From the NCBI RefSeq assembly GCF_010723735.1, contig NZ_BLLB01000002.1, forward strand, positions 1,240,001-1,304,000: a stretch of 64,000 bases of DNA, written 5' to 3'. The DNA is from Mycolicibacterium hippocampi (lineage in GTDB: Bacteria; Actinomycetota; Actinomycetes; Mycobacteriales; Mycobacteriaceae). The notes under the pieces are model-generated. The model was given only the letters and a program-made list of their open reading frames with translations. It was not told the origin of the DNA and did not search any database. Position numbers and translations under genes: made by a program. Of this stretch, positions 1 to 9,434 are shown one piece after another. Numbering within the stretch: position 1 is the stretch's first letter; each line of letters starts with the position of its first letter.

Positions 1-283
1 GGTCGGTCGAATCAGCGGCACCGCCCACACCGGCGCCAGGTCACCGTCGAATCTGGTGGGCGCCGGCAGCATCGACCCGGTCGCGGCACTGACCTGGGTG
101 GTGCCCGAGGGACCCGAGAGCATGGTCGACCCGGCCGCCGTCAGACAAATCCCCGCTCCGGTGCCGCCCGCCCCGGAAGATCCGACGCCCCGCGTGGTCG
201 CATTCGCCGGAGCCGGAGTGCTGGCGGCACTCGTGCTCGCCGTGATCGTGGCGAGCGCAAAACGGAAGGACAACAACACATGA
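1..283 (+). CDS. mycP3: MycP3, ESX-3 subtilisin-like protease (mycosin), C-terminal end
   Basis: The window opens inside this gene, in the frame starting at base 2. Only about the last 93 residues are present: the end of the protease domain (a VGAGSIDPVAALTW stretch typical of mycosins), a proline-rich linker and one C-terminal membrane helix followed by a short basic tail (AKRKDNNT). The Asp/His/Ser catalytic residues lie upstream of the window. Mycosins are membrane-anchored proteases needed for ESX secretion. The stop overlaps the eccE start (ATGA), as in ESX-3 loci. Assignment to ESX-3 rests on the following gene and the Rv0291-Rv0294 gene order. Confidence 0.9.
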   Translation, partial: VGRISGTAHTGARSPSNLVGAGSIDPVAALTWVVPEGPESMVDPAAVRQIPAPVPPAPEDPTPRVVAFAGAGVLAALVLAVIVASAKRKDNNT

Positions 284-1206
284 CCGTCCGGATCACCCTG
301 GCGCTGCTGTTCGTGATCCCGGCCGCCATGGCCTACCCCTGGCAGTCGGCCGCCGATCGCTGGCTTCTCGGGGCCGCGCTCGCCGTGGTCGCCGTGGTGT
401 TCGCTTGGTGGCGCGGAATGTTCGTGACGACGATGGTCGTGCGTCGGATCGCCATGTTGCGCCGCCGAAATCACGCCGAGGGCAGCCACCAGGCCGGCGA
501 GTTCGCCACCGTGGTGCTGCGTATCGAGTCACCGGAGGGTGCCGATCTCCCGCTGGAGCTGGTCGCCGGCTACCTCGACCGCTACGGCATCCGCTTCGAC
601 AAGGTTCGGGTGACCAGCCGAGACGTCGAAGGTGCTCGAACCACGTGGGTCGGTCTGACCCTCGGGGCAGCGGACAACATCGCAGCACTGCGGGCGCGGT
701 CCGGACGAATTCCACTGCACGACACCGTCGTGGTCGCGGCACGGCGGATGGCCGACCACCTCCGCGAGGCAGGCTGGGAGGTCGGTGTCGACGACACCGT
801 CACCGGGGCGGCTCCGGTGCCGGCGCAGAGCAAGGAGACCTGGCGCGGTGTCACCGACGACCACGGCTATGTCGCCGCCTACCGGGTGGCCGTCGACGGC
901 CAACTCGCCGACACGCTCGCCGCGGTCCGGGCGTCACAACCGTCCGAGATCTGGACAGCATTCGAATTGACTGGCAGCCCAAGCGCTCCCGGGCTGACTG
1001 CGGCGTGCGCGATCCGCACCGACGAGCGCCCGGGGGCCCGGGCATCGCTGCCCGGTCTGGAGCCCGAGCGCGGCCGGCACCGGCAGGCACTCGCGGCGTT
1101 GGCCCCCGATTCGGACAGGCGGTTGTCCGGGGCGCCCGTCCGGGTCTCGGCCGAGCTGTTGGCAGACCTTCGCTGGCCGGTCGGAGCAGCGCTCAGTCGA
1201 ACATGA
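280..1206 (+). CDS. eccE3: EccE3, ESX-3 type VII secretion membrane component
   Basis: The 308-residue protein has two membrane helices at the N-terminus (about residues 4-19 and 27-45), then a cytoplasmic domain containing [13 protein letters not shown] and WVGLTL segments characteristic of EccE. EccE joins EccB, EccC and EccD in the ESX inner-membrane complex; ESX-3 serves iron and zinc acquisition in mycobacteria. It is last in the cluster and overlaps mycP3 by 4 bases. Its 3' end overlaps the convergent hydrolase gene by 14 bases. The C-terminal SRT matches the mycobacterial protein as remembered. Confidence 0.92.
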   Translation: MTVRITLALLFVIPAAMAYPWQSAADRWLLGAALAVVAVVFAWWRGMFVTTMVVRRIAMLRRRNHAEGSHQAGEFATVVLRIESPEGADLPLELVAGYLDRYGIRFDKVRVTSRDVEGARTTWVGLTLGAADNIAALRARSGRIPLHDTVVVAARRMADHLREAGWEVGVDDTVTGAAPVPAQSKETWRGVTDDHGYVAAYRVAVDGQLADTLAAVRASQPSEIWTAFELTGSPSAPGLTAACAIRTDERPGARASLPGLEPERGRHRQALAALAPDSDRRLSGAPVRVSAELLADLRWPVGAALSRT

Positions 1207-2401
1207 AATCGGCCAAGAAGCGGGTCATCCGGCGCAGGTAGTCCGGCTGGCTGACATGCAGCACGTGGTTTCCGGGAAACCAGTGGAATGCACACCGATC
1301 CCAATGGTTCCAGAGGATCTCGGCCTGTTCCGGTGGCGCCAGCCGGTCGCCGAGACCGGCGATGATCAACCGGCGGTCCTTGGCGGGCAACGGGCGGTAG
1401 TTCAGCGGGGACGGGAACATCGTCGCCGCCGCGGACAACTCCCGGTCGGTACCCACGATGTGGTCGCGCAGCGCCACCATCTTGTTGGCCGGGAACCACT
1501 CGTCGACAGTCCTGTCCGGCGTCACGACGGGCACGTTCGGGATCACCGCCTGGATGCGGTCGTCGACACTGGCGATCAACGCCGATGTGTAACCGCCCAG
1601 CGACATCCCGGTCAGCGCGATCCGGTCGACGCCGGTGTATTCGAGATAGTCGATCAGCGAGCGGAAGTCGTGCACGGCCTGCGCCATCGCTTCGGCGAAG
1701 CCGGCGAAGCCGTGGGCGAAGTAGCCGTATCCGCTGTACGGCGAGTACTTTTCGGCACGAGGGCCGTGGAACGGCAGCGTGTAGAGCATCACGTCGTACC
1801 CGGAACGGTAGAACCAGGGCAGCGAGAAGAACAGTCCGTTGAACAGGTATGCCGACCCCATGAAACCGTGGATCACACACAGTGTGGGCCGCGGCCCGTC
1901 GTCGTGACGCCAGTGCTGGGCGTGGACGACGTTGTTGCGTTGGTAGCCGTCACACTGGTCACGCAGAGCCGGGTTGACGGCGGTGAAGCTGCTGTTGAAA
2001 CGGATGTTGCGGACGTTGCCGTGGGCGATCCACTCGGCCACCGGGTTGGCCGGCCTCGACGACACCCGCGGCAGCGACGCGGGGGCGGGGAAGGACAACT
2101 GCGGATCCTTTGCCGCGGCGAGTTCGGCGTAGAAGCGCAGGTGCTGCGCTTCGGTCCGCGATCGCGACCGGCGCAGTGCCCCCGCAATTGTGGGCAGCAT
2201 GGTGGCGCTGATCAGCGACGCGATGGACGTGCGCAGCGCCAGGTCGGCGATCGCCGACGAGTCCACGATGAGCCGCTGTCGCTGTGTGAGGTCCACGCGG
2301 CGGGGCAGTCCGCGGGCGGACGCGTCGGCGCCGGGAACGTCCGGCACCGGGATGGGCAGCGCCTCTGTCTCGGTGTCCGAGCTGGAGTCCACCCTTGGCA
2401 T
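1193..2401 (-). CDS. Alpha/beta hydrolase, Rv0293c-like
   Basis: The 402-residue protein has an alpha/beta-hydrolase core in its C-terminal half: an oxyanion-type HGFMGS at about 179, nucleophile motif GMSLGG with Ser267, candidate acid Asp352 (GLGDRL) and His near 379-382. The first ~160 residues form a family-specific extension. Substrate is unknown. The ATG at 2401 was chosen because longer in-frame versions would run through the divergent methyltransferase gene. It sits between eccE3 and tam, the same order as Rv0292-Rv0294, so orthology with Rv0293c is likely. Confidence 0.85.
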   Translation of the reverse strand: MPRVDSSSDTETEALPIPVPDVPGADASARGLPRRVDLTQRQRLIVDSSAIADLALRTSIASLISATMLPTIAGALRRSRSRTEAQHLRFYAELAAAKDPQLSFPAPASLPRVSSRPANPVAEWIAHGNVRNIRFNSSFTAVNPALRDQCDGYQRNNVVHAQHWRHDDGPRPTLCVIHGFMGSAYLFNGLFFSLPWFYRSGYDVMLYTLPFHGPRAEKYSPYSGYGYFAHGFAGFAEAMAQAVHDFRSLIDYLEYTGVDRIALTGMSLGGYTSALIASVDDRIQAVIPNVPVVTPDRTVDEWFPANKMVALRDHIVGTDRELSAAATMFPSPLNYRPLPAKDRRLIIAGLGDRLAPPEQAEILWNHWDRCAFHWFPGNHVLHVSQPDYLRRMTRFLADFMFD

Positions 2402-2437
2402 GCTAACGCCAGGCCGCTGGTGCGCCACACTGACGGT

Positions 2438-3202
2438 ATGTGGAATCCGGACGTCTACCTCGCCTTCGCCGACCAGCGGGGCCGGCCGTTTGTCGATCTC
2501 CTGTCGCGGGTCGGTGCGGCCGACCCGCGACGAGTCGTCGACCTCGGTTGTGGGCCCGGGAATCTCACCGGGACGCTGGCCGCCCGATGGCCCGGCGCGC
2601 GGATCGAGGCGTGGGATTCGTCCGCGGAGATGGTGGCGGCGGCGCGGGGACGTGGAATCGCCGCACAGCTGGGCGACGTCCGGGGTTGGACGCCTGAACC
2701 CGACACGGATGTGGTGGTGAGCAACGCGACGCTTCACTGGGTGCCCGAGCATCCGCAACTGGTGGTGCGGTGGGCGGGTCAGCTGAGCGCCGGATCATGG
2801 TTGGCGTTTCAGGTTCCCGGCAACTTCGAGGCGCCGTCGCATCAGGCCGTTCGCGATCTGGCGCATCGCCGCGATTGGTCAGAAATACTGCCGGACAACC
2901 TGTTCCCTGAGTCCGGTGTGGTGCAGACGGCGGAGGGTTATGCCGCGCTGTTGGCCGATACAGGGTGCACGGTCGACGCGTGGGAGACGACCTATGTCCA
3001 CGAGCTGACCGGGGAGAACCCAGTGCTGGAGTGGATCACCGGGACCGCGCTGCGGCCGGTGCGCAGCAGCCTGACCGACGGGCAGTGGCAGCGGTTCCGG
3101 GCCCAGCTGATACCGCTGCTGGACGCCTCGTATCCGGCCCGCGCCGACGGTAGGACGTTCTTCCCGTTCCGCCGGGTGTTCGTGGTGGCGCAGGTGAACT
3201 GA
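2438..3202 (+). CDS. tam: Trans-aconitate 2-methyltransferase
   Basis: This 254-residue class I SAM-dependent methyltransferase has the SAM-binding VDLGCGPG at residues 34-41 and a [10 protein letters not shown] segment typical of Tam. It methylates trans-aconitate, a spontaneous inhibitor of aconitase. The ATG at 2438 gives the family-typical start (MWNPDVYL); reading frames extending upstream would run over the hydrolase on the other strand. Only 36 bases separate the two divergent genes, so the promoters must be very compact and leaders very short. Confidence 0.88.
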   Translation: MWNPDVYLAFADQRGRPFVDLLSRVGAADPRRVVDLGCGPGNLTGTLAARWPGARIEAWDSSAEMVAAARGRGIAAQLGDVRGWTPEPDTDVVVSNATLHWVPEHPQLVVRWAGQLSAGSWLAFQVPGNFEAPSHQAVRDLAHRRDWSEILPDNLFPESGVVQTAEGYAALLADTGCTVDAWETTYVHELTGENPVLEWITGTALRPVRSSLTDGQWQRFRAQLIPLLDASYPARADGRTFFPFRRVFVVAQVN

Positions 3203-3339
3203 GATTTGCGACGCATGCGGCAAAGGCCGTAAAAGCCGGGCAGGTCGGCGGTACCGTGGTGCTTTGCTGGCCGGGCTGACGACGATGTTTGCCGCTCCGA
3301 TCGACGGCAACACCCCGCAGCGTTGTGACGGGAGACGAG

Positions 3340-3630
3340 ATGAAGCGCTGGGTGGTCGCAGGATTGGCCGGCCTGCTGATGGCCGCACAACCGCTCGTCT
3401 CGGCGCCGCCGGCCGACGCAGGCTGCCTGTACGGAGGACCGGTCATCAGCAAGTGCGACGGACCGATCCAGCCGGACGGCACCTGGCAGCGGTGTGTGGC
3501 CGTGGCCAAGATGATTCCTCGCGGCGCCAGTTCCTATCTGGCGCCCGAGAGGCGCTGCGAACTGCTGGGTCCCGGCCAGCCGCCGCGGGATCCCGGCTTC
3601 GCCGACCCGGCGATGCACATCGCGGGCTGA
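3340..3630 (+). CDS. Small secreted CDGP-domain protein
   Basis: The 96-residue protein has a signal peptide (MKRW then a hydrophobic run ending near ADAG) and a mature part containing ISKCDGP, PDGTWQRC and ERRCELL, the cysteine pattern of the mycobacterial CDGP family. Four cysteines suggest two disulfides in the exported form. Function is unknown. The ATG at 3340 has GGAGACGAG directly upstream and gives a clean signal peptide. Confidence 0.75.
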   Translation: MKRWVVAGLAGLLMAAQPLVSAPPADAGCLYGGPVISKCDGPIQPDGTWQRCVAVAKMIPRGASSYLAPERRCELLGPGQPPRDPGFADPAMHIAG

Positions 3631-3639
3631 GCAATCACG

Positions 3640-4122
3640 CTACGGGTGATACGGCACGCCCACGGCCCGGAACACGAACTCCGGCGGCACGTCGAACGCC
3701 AGCGAGGTCCGTGGCAACCGGGTCAGCACGTCGGCGGGGATGTCCGCCTTGTAGTGCAGGGACAGTTCGCCGGAGAAGCGCGGATCCACAGCGGCCACGT
3801 CGACGTCGAGGGTCAGCCCGGTGGCCGACAGTTCGGCGGCCACCGCACCAGTCTGCGCGGCGTCCCAGCGGTGGTCGACGGTACGTCCGGCGAGTTTGGG
3901 CACCGAGGACAGCGTGGCCAGGACGCGCTGTTCGGTGAGCACCAGAGCACCGACGTAGCTGGCCAGGCTGCCCGAGGAGCGCAGCCCCGGCACCGAGCCG
4001 TGGAAGCGGCGGGTCACCGCCACATACTCGGCGGCGAACAGCAGTCCCTCGGCCTCGACCTGGGCGCGTAACTCGCCGGGGAGCTTGCCGATACGGAACA
4101 GCTTCCGGAGTAATACGGCCAT
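3640..4122 (-). CDS. Conserved mycobacterial protein of unknown function
   Basis: A soluble-looking 160-residue protein with a short basic N-terminus (MAVLLRKLFRIGK) and then an alternating hydrophobic pattern suggesting mostly beta structure; the C-terminus is rich in proline and aromatics (EFVFRAVGVPYHP). No signal peptide, membrane helix or catalytic motif was recognised. It converges on the CDGP gene, 9 bases apart, and diverges from the PAP2 gene. The start at 4122 was preferred over 4224 because the upstream part reads as low-quality Pro/Arg sequence. Confidence 0.6.
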   Translation of the reverse strand: MAVLLRKLFRIGKLPGELRAQVEAEGLLFAAEYVAVTRRFHGSVPGLRSSGSLASYVGALVLTEQRVLATLSSVPKLAGRTVDHRWDAAQTGAVAAELSATGLTLDVDVAAVDPRFSGELSLHYKADIPADVLTRLPRTSLAFDVPPEFVFRAVGVPYHP

Positions 4123-4192
4123 GAACGCACGGTAGCTCAGCCGCACGCAGTCGTGAGGAGGCCGTGGACCGGCGGGTGGTACAGCTTGTCTG

Positions 4193-4864
4193 GTGAGGGC
4201 GCACCGAGGCCTGCTGGCCGGCACCGCGGTATTCGCGGTCGGAGTCTTCGCCGTCCTGTGGCTGGGTTACGCCTGGCAGTGGACCTGGCTGGCCCGGGTC
4301 GACGCGGCGGCGCTGGAACCGATGGACCGGCTCGGCGAGGCGTATCCGGGTTGGGCCACGGCGTGGGACGTCTTCTGCACTGTGCTCGGGCCGGGCGCCT
4401 TCCGGCTGGTGACCCTGGTGGTGATCGTGGTGGCACTGGTCCGCCGACACGTCCGCATCGCGATGTTCCTGGTGATCAGCGTGGAACTCAGCGGCCTGGT
4501 GACCGAGATCGCCAAGGCGCTGGTGGACCGGCCGCGGCCGGACACCGCGATGGTGTCGGCCCTCGGGTCGTCCTTCCCGTCAGGACACGCGCTGGGCGTG
4601 ATGGTTTCGGTGCTGGCCCTGCTGACGGTCGGGCTCCCGGTCGTCCACGCTTCTCGACGGGCGTGGCTCATCGCCCTGGGCGTCGTCGTGATCGTCACGA
4701 TCGGAGTCGGCAGGGTCGCGCTCAACGTGCACCACCCGTCCGACGTGCTCGCCGGTTGGGCGCTGGGTTACGCGTATTTCGTGGCGTGCTTGCTGTTGGT
4801 GCCGCCTGTCCGGACCGTCACGCAGTCGGCCGGAACACCGGCAGCGCACGGTAGCGAACGCTGA
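4193..4864 (+). CDS. PAP2-family membrane phosphatase
   Basis: A 223-residue integral membrane protein with the three PAP2 motifs: K108-x4-R113-P114, the PSGH motif with His132, and R174-x5/6-HH(180/181)-xxD184. These build the phosphohistidine-based site that hydrolyses lipid phosphates such as phosphatidic acid or undecaprenyl pyrophosphate. Starts at GTG 4193. The last 47 bases overlap, tail to tail, the next gene, which itself contains a PAP2 domain, so two related lipid phosphatases face each other. Confidence 0.82.
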   Translation: MRAHRGLLAGTAVFAVGVFAVLWLGYAWQWTWLARVDAAALEPMDRLGEAYPGWATAWDVFCTVLGPGAFRLVTLVVIVVALVRRHVRIAMFLVISVELSGLVTEIAKALVDRPRPDTAMVSALGSSFPSGHALGVMVSVLALLTVGLPVVHASRRAWLIALGVVVIVTIGVGRVALNVHHPSDVLAGWALGYAYFVACLLLVPPVRTVTQSAGTPAAHGSER

Positions 4865-6314
4865 AGCTGGCCTTGGTCACCTCGCTGCCGACCTCGCCGT
4901 CCAGCGCCAGGATCGTCGGCCCGTCCATTGCCTCGAAGGAGAACTCGGGCACCCGCATCTCGTGATAGAGCGGGCTGCGCTCCAGTCGGCCCAGCGCGAG
5001 CGACGTGATGATCCGCAGTGTGCTCAGTCGTCGCCCGGTTTCCAGGATCCGGACGTCGATGAGGCCGTCGTCCATCCGCGTTCGCCGCGACGGGGCGAAC
5101 CCCGACGGGAGGTAGATCGAGTTACCCAGGAAGAACATCGACGTCTGCAGTGTCTGGTTGTCGAAGGCGATGCGGACCGGTTCGCCCCGGCGCAACGTGT
5201 GGAACATCGCGTAGATCCCCGCCAGCGGTTTACCGATTCGGTGCTCGAGCTTCTCGCGCTTCTGCACGAACCGCGGATACGCGCCGATGCTGGCGGTGTT
5301 CACCACCATCTGCTTTTCGTTCAGGCACACCAGATCGACGCAGGACACGTTGCCGTCCTGGATCGCTGCCACGGTGCTGGCGGTGGTGTCACAGCCGATG
5401 TCCTTGGCGAAGTGGTTGAAGGTGCCGGCGGGAAAGACCGCGAGCGGCACACCGGCCTCGACGGCCACCGCCGCCGCGGCCGCCACGGTTCCGTCGCCAC
5501 CTCCGATGGCGAGGACCTCGGCGTCCTGCGCGGCCGACCGCAACACCTGCTCGACGTCGTCGTCCTCGGTGAGCTCGACGATCTTCGCCTGCGGCAGCGC
5601 CTCGTGGACCTCGTCGAGGACCCGAGCGCCGGTGCCGCTGCCCGAGGCGGGGTTGACGACCAGCGTGACTCCCGCCCCGTCGGGGCGGGCCGGCGTGTCC
5701 ACCCGCAGCGGCGCGGCGGTGGCCGGCATCCGGGGCTCGACGATCGGCGGAACCACCCGTGCGCCCAGGACCGCGATGCCTGCGCCGATGCCGAAGCCGG
5801 CCAGCACGTCGCCCGGGTAGTGCGCACCGGTGGCCACGCGGGACATTCCGACCAGCCCGGCGAGCAACGAAAGGCCCAGCCCCAATGGCGGGTTCTCCAA
5901 CCCCACCCCGACGCCGAAAGCCGCCGCACTGGCGGAATGACCCGATGGCAGCGAGTTCGACGTGGGGAACCGGCGGGTCTGACGGGCCAGTGGCACCAGC
6001 AGACGGCTCGGGCGCTCCCGCCGCCAGACGCGCTTGGCGCCCTGGTTGGTGACCAGGCTCGTCACCGCCAGCGTGAGCACTCCGCGGACTGCGCCGCGCT
6101 TGGCTGACGGGCTGCCGAACACTGTCAGGCCCGCCGCGATCGCGAACCAGAGCTTGGAATGGTCGGCGGCCCTGGTCAGGCGGGGCATCATCTCGTCGAT
6201 CAGGGGGCTGGGGGACTCGGCGATCGCCTCGAAGACCTCACGGTCCAGGGTGCCCAGGCCTTGGCCGATCTGCCGAATTCCGCGGTGGCGCCGTCGCACT
6301 GGCAGCAGTTCCAT
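4818..6314 (-). CDS. Bifunctional PAP2 phosphatase / diacylglycerol kinase-like fusion
   Basis: The 498-residue protein joins two lipid-active domains. Residues ~20-190 form a PAP2 unit (K94..RERP 99-102, PSGH 123-126, SR...H 159-165). Residues ~213-498 form a DAGK/LCB5-like kinase domain with VVNPASGSG at 219-227, the nucleotide motif GGGDGT 271-276 and a C-terminal LALDGE. This arrangement is known in actinobacteria. A plausible role is interconversion of lipid and phospholipid head groups at the membrane; which substrate each half uses cannot be read from sequence. Confidence 0.85.
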   Translation of the reverse strand: MELLPVRRRHRGIRQIGQGLGTLDREVFEAIAESPSPLIDEMMPRLTRAADHSKLWFAIAAGLTVFGSPSAKRGAVRGVLTLAVTSLVTNQGAKRVWRRERPSRLLVPLARQTRRFPTSNSLPSGHSASAAAFGVGVGLENPPLGLGLSLLAGLVGMSRVATGAHYPGDVLAGFGIGAGIAVLGARVVPPIVEPRMPATAAPLRVDTPARPDGAGVTLVVNPASGSGTGARVLDEVHEALPQAKIVELTEDDDVEQVLRSAAQDAEVLAIGGGDGTVAAAAAVAVEAGVPLAVFPAGTFNHFAKDIGCDTTASTVAAIQDGNVSCVDLVCLNEKQMVVNTASIGAYPRFVQKREKLEHRIGKPLAGIYAMFHTLRRGEPVRIAFDNQTLQTSMFFLGNSIYLPSGFAPSRRTRMDDGLIDVRILETGRRLSTLRIITSLALGRLERSPLYHEMRVPEFSFEAMDGPTILALDGEVGSEVTKASFSVRYRALPVFRPTA

Positions 6315-6340
6315 GACGCCAACCTAGCGGCAATGCAGCC

Positions 6341-6360
6341 TTGACAAGTTTATTTGTCAA
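6341..6360. promoter_or_regulatory. Operator-like palindrome before the ArsR gene
   Basis: TTGACAAGTTTATTTGTCAA is a perfect 7-bp inverted repeat (TTGACAA/TTGTCAA) around a 6-base spacer. It ends 7 bases before the ATG at 6368, with the GGAGA ribosome site between. It overlaps a TTGACA that could act as a -35 box. Its AT-rich make-up stands out locally, and autoregulation by the ArsR-type protein is the obvious inference. Confidence 0.6.
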
Positions 6361-6367
6361 GGAGACG

Positions 6368-6967
6368 ATGAGTTGCATGCTCGACCTCGAGGTCATCGAC
6401 GATCCGGCCGCCGCGGTCAGCGCGCTCGATCCGATCCGCGGCAGGCTCCTCGCCGAGCTCGCCGAACCCGCGTCGGCGGCCGCGCTCGCGGCCCGCCTCG
6501 GGATCGCCCGGCAGAAAGTGAACTACCACCTGCGAGCGCTGGAGGAGCACCACCTCGTCACCGTGGCCGGCGAGCGACGCTGGGGCGGACTCACCGAGCG
6601 GCTCCTGGTGGCCACCGCGTCGTCGTACGTCGTGTCGCCCGGAGCGCTCGGTCCGGTGGCGATCGACCCCGACCGGGCAGCCGACAGACTGTCGGCCAGC
6701 TATCTCATTGCGCTCGCCGCTCGGGCCGTGCGGGAGGTCGGTGAACTCTGGGGTGTCGCCCGGCAGAAACAGAAGCGGTTGGCGACGTTGTCGATCGACA
6801 CCGCGGTCACCTTCCGCACCGCCGCCGACCGCGCTGCCTTCACCGATGAGCTGACCCACGCCGTCGCCACGCTGGTGGCGCGCTACCACGACGAAACCAG
6901 TGCGCGCGGGCGCACCCACCGGGTGGTGCTGGCGGCCTACCCGATGCCGACACCAGGAGGTACGTAG
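6368..6967 (+). CDS. ArsR-type winged-helix regulator
   Basis: A 199-residue protein whose first ~75 residues form an ArsR-like winged helix (DPIRGRLLAEL, recognition segment ARQKVNYHLRALEEHHLV). The C-terminal ~120 residues are an unassigned helical domain. The ATG at 6368 was chosen because GGAGA lies just upstream; an upstream TTG would begin inside the palindromic operator. It is followed after 2 bases by an SRPBCC protein, a pairing common for this family, where the regulator usually controls its partner. Confidence 0.8.
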   Translation: MSCMLDLEVIDDPAAAVSALDPIRGRLLAELAEPASAAALAARLGIARQKVNYHLRALEEHHLVTVAGERRWGGLTERLLVATASSYVVSPGALGPVAIDPDRAADRLSASYLIALAARAVREVGELWGVARQKQKRLATLSIDTAVTFRTAADRAAFTDELTHAVATLVARYHDETSARGRTHRVVLAAYPMPTPGGT

Positions 6968-6969
6968 AG

Positions 6970-7785
6970 ATGGCGCTGAAGAAGGACGACAACGGACGTC
7001 GCTGGGTCGAGATGGAATTTCTCGTACCGGGCACCCCGGAACAGGTGTGGCAGGCGATCGCCACCGGACCGGGGATGGCCGCCTGGTTCGCGCCGACGAC
7101 TGTCGAGGAACATGTCGGCGGAGCGATCGAATTCGACTTCGGATGCGGGGCGACAAGTTCCGGGTTGGTCACCGAGTGGGATCCGCCGGTACGGCTGGGT
7201 TACGAGGAACACGGTTGGAGTGGTGAGGCGCCGCCGGTGGCCACCGAGGTGGTGGTGACGAGCCGGTCCGGCGATCGCTGCGTCGTGCGAATGGTGCACA
7301 GCCTGTTCACCGACCGCGACGACTGGGATGACGAACTCGAGAGCTTCGAGACCGGGTGGCCGGGGTTCTTCGAGGTGCTGCGGTTGTACCTGGCGCACTT
7401 CGCAGGTCAGCCGGCGGCCGGTGTCCGGGTGATGACCGTGCACCCCGGCGGACTGGCCGCAGCCTGGGCGTCGCTTGCTGCGGCGCTCGGACTGTCCGGT
7501 CTCGACGTCGCGAGTACCTGGCGGACACCTGCCGGCGTACCGCCCCTGGAGGGAATCGTCGAACGGGTGCACCAGGATTCGCAGAACCGGGAGGTGATGG
7601 TGCGCTTGGCTGCACCCAACCCGGGCGTCGCGGTGGTCGGCAGTTTCGGCACGGGAGAGCAGACCAGTGTGATGGTCAGCATCTACTTCTACGGTGCCGA
7701 AGCCGCCACCGTCGCGGCATCGGAAAAGGCGCGCTGGGAAGCCTGGATGGCAGATTTGGTGCCGGTCACTGGCCCCCAACGGTGA
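6970..7785 (+). CDS. SRPBCC/AHSA1-domain protein, two-domain form
   Basis: The 271-residue protein begins with an AHSA1-like START-fold domain (VPGTPEQVWQAIATGPGMAAWFAP at ~16-39, WSGEAPP and RMVHSLF later), the hydrophobic-pocket fold that binds lipids or aromatic compounds. From ~140 a second, weaker domain with similar length and strand pattern follows, suggesting an internal duplication that has diverged. It is translationally linked to the ArsR gene. Ligand and function are unknown. Confidence 0.75.
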   Translation: MALKKDDNGRRWVEMEFLVPGTPEQVWQAIATGPGMAAWFAPTTVEEHVGGAIEFDFGCGATSSGLVTEWDPPVRLGYEEHGWSGEAPPVATEVVVTSRSGDRCVVRMVHSLFTDRDDWDDELESFETGWPGFFEVLRLYLAHFAGQPAAGVRVMTVHPGGLAAAWASLAAALGLSGLDVASTWRTPAGVPPLEGIVERVHQDSQNREVMVRLAAPNPGVAVVGSFGTGEQTSVMVSIYFYGAEAATVAASEKARWEAWMADLVPVTGPQR

Positions 7786-7823
7786 AACCCGCTCGGCCGG
7801 AACCGGATTGAAGCACGCAGCTG

Positions 7824-9344
7824 TCAGGCTGCTTGGTTTTCGGGTGGTGCGGGGCCGCCGGGTTCGCCGGGTTCGCCGGTGCGGGTCGCCTCGGCCGGTT
7901 CTGGGGCAGTCGGTTCCGGATCGGCCGGTTCGGCTTTTCCGGTGGTCTCTGAACGAGCGGGCTCTTCTGGTGGGTTTAGGAGTCGTTCGGGGAGGTGGTG
8001 GTAGTTGATCCGGGTTTGGCCGGTGTCCAAGGGTGGTGGCGGGATCCATTCGACCTCGCAGCGTTCGTTCATCCGGGTGCGCCAGCCGCCGTCGGTGTCC
8101 ACAGCGCGGTTATCAGGCCCGCACGCCAAACCCATCTCGTCGACGTTGGTGTTACCGCCGTCAGCCCAGTCAGCGGCGGCGTGATGGGCCTGGCAGCCGT
8201 AGGCACCCACGGTGCAGCCCGGTTTGGTGCAACCCCCGTCGCGGGCGATCAGCATGATCCGCTGCGCCGGGGACGCGACCCGTTTCGCCCGGAACAACGC
8301 CAACGCCGAGCCGGTGGCTTTGTCGAACACCGCCAGGTGATGGTTGGCGTGCGCGCCCATCCGGATCACCTCGGCGATCGGCACCACCGTGCCCCCACCG
8401 CTGACACCGACCCCGGCGCGGGATTCCAGATCCTGCAGCGTGGTGCGGATGATGACCGCGACCGGCAACCCGTTGAGCGTGCCGAGTTCCCCGCTCATCA
8501 ACGCGATCCGCCCCACCACCACCAGTGCGTCGTGCTGGCGCTGGGCCAGGCTGCGGTGATCATTGTCGATCTGGGCTTGCGACGGCGTCCCCGAGGTACA
8601 GGGTTCGGGGTCATCAGGGTTGCACATGCCCGGTGCGGCGTACTTGGCGAAGATCGCCTCCCACACCACCGCGGCTTCAGGGGACAACTCCCCGGCGACC
8701 GGGGTCATCGCATCACCGCGCTGCTTACCCAGCCTCACTCCGCGTTTGCGGGCCCGCTCGGCATCATCAGGGACCGGGCCGTCCTGATCGAGCAGAAACA
8801 ACCTCAACGCGGCGGTATCTTTGAGATCCTTCGGTCCCACCCCGGCCGCGACCCGCACCAAATCGACCTCGAACTGCCCCCGGGTCGCGGCGTCGACAAA
8901 CCCCGGCAGCCGGTTCACCGCGTGACGGATCACCGCGACATGCTCGGCGTTGATCAATCCCAACGCCCGGGCGGCCGCAGTCGCCGGCAGCGCTGCGGGC
9001 AACGCCTCGCCGGTCACCGCGCGCCGCGGCGCCAACACCGCCGCCTCACCCAGACGGCGGTGGGCTTCGCCATGGGAGATCCGCCACCGGATCGCCAACA
9101 CGTCCTTCCACGACTTGGCACCCAGCTGCTGCGGAGTCGCCTCGACCTGCAACCGGGCCAACATCCGATCCCGCAACCCCGGCAGCTGACACCACAACGT
9201 CTCCAACTCATCGAGCGAGTCGATCAACTCAGACCGGGTCAACAGGTCGAGATCGCAGACGGCCACCACATCGAAAGCAGCCCGCAACGCGGCCACCGCC
9301 TCCCGCAACACCATCCCCGTACCCAACATGACTCGAACATACAT
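7824..9344 (-). CDS. DUF222/HNH endonuclease-like protein of the 13E12 repeat family
   Basis: About 506 residues. The N-terminal two thirds match the DUF222 pattern (LDELETLWCQLPGLRDRMLARL...). A C-terminal HNH module follows, with CTKPGC, then CQAHHAAADWADGGNTN. Such genes are multicopy in mycobacteria and serve as integration sites (REP13E12 is the phiRv1 target); nuclease activity is inferred. The tail is a Pro/Glu/Thr-rich low-complexity stretch. The start is uncertain: ATG at 9344 and 9329 both fit, and extension beyond 9344 would cross the transpeptidase promoter. Confidence 0.75.
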   Translation of the reverse strand: MYVRVMLGTGMVLREAVAALRAAFDVVAVCDLDLLTRSELIDSLDELETLWCQLPGLRDRMLARLQVEATPQQLGAKSWKDVLAIRWRISHGEAHRRLGEAAVLAPRRAVTGEALPAALPATAAARALGLINAEHVAVIRHAVNRLPGFVDAATRGQFEVDLVRVAAGVGPKDLKDTAALRLFLLDQDGPVPDDAERARKRGVRLGKQRGDAMTPVAGELSPEAAVVWEAIFAKYAAPGMCNPDDPEPCTSGTPSQAQIDNDHRSLAQRQHDALVVVGRIALMSGELGTLNGLPVAVIIRTTLQDLESRAGVGVSGGGTVVPIAEVIRMGAHANHHLAVFDKATGSALALFRAKRVASPAQRIMLIARDGGCTKPGCTVGAYGCQAHHAAADWADGGNTNVDEMGLACGPDNRAVDTDGGWRTRMNERCEVEWIPPPPLDTGQTRINYHHLPERLLNPPEEPARSETTGKAEPADPEPTAPEPAEATRTGEPGEPGGPAPPENQAA

Positions 9345-9434
9345 TCGACCACCGACAATTTTCGCTCGCCGGCGCGACCCGATCGTGTCCGAAGCTTTAC
9401 CGGGGATGCGGCTTCGATCCACCAGAATGGGGCA

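Noticed and set aside
1256..2437. Long in-frame upstream extension of the tam reading frame
   Set aside because: It lies antisense to the hydrolase gene; the family start is at 2438.
6341..6367. TTG start for the ArsR protein
   Set aside because: It would start inside a perfect palindrome; the ATG at 6368 has a proper ribosome site.
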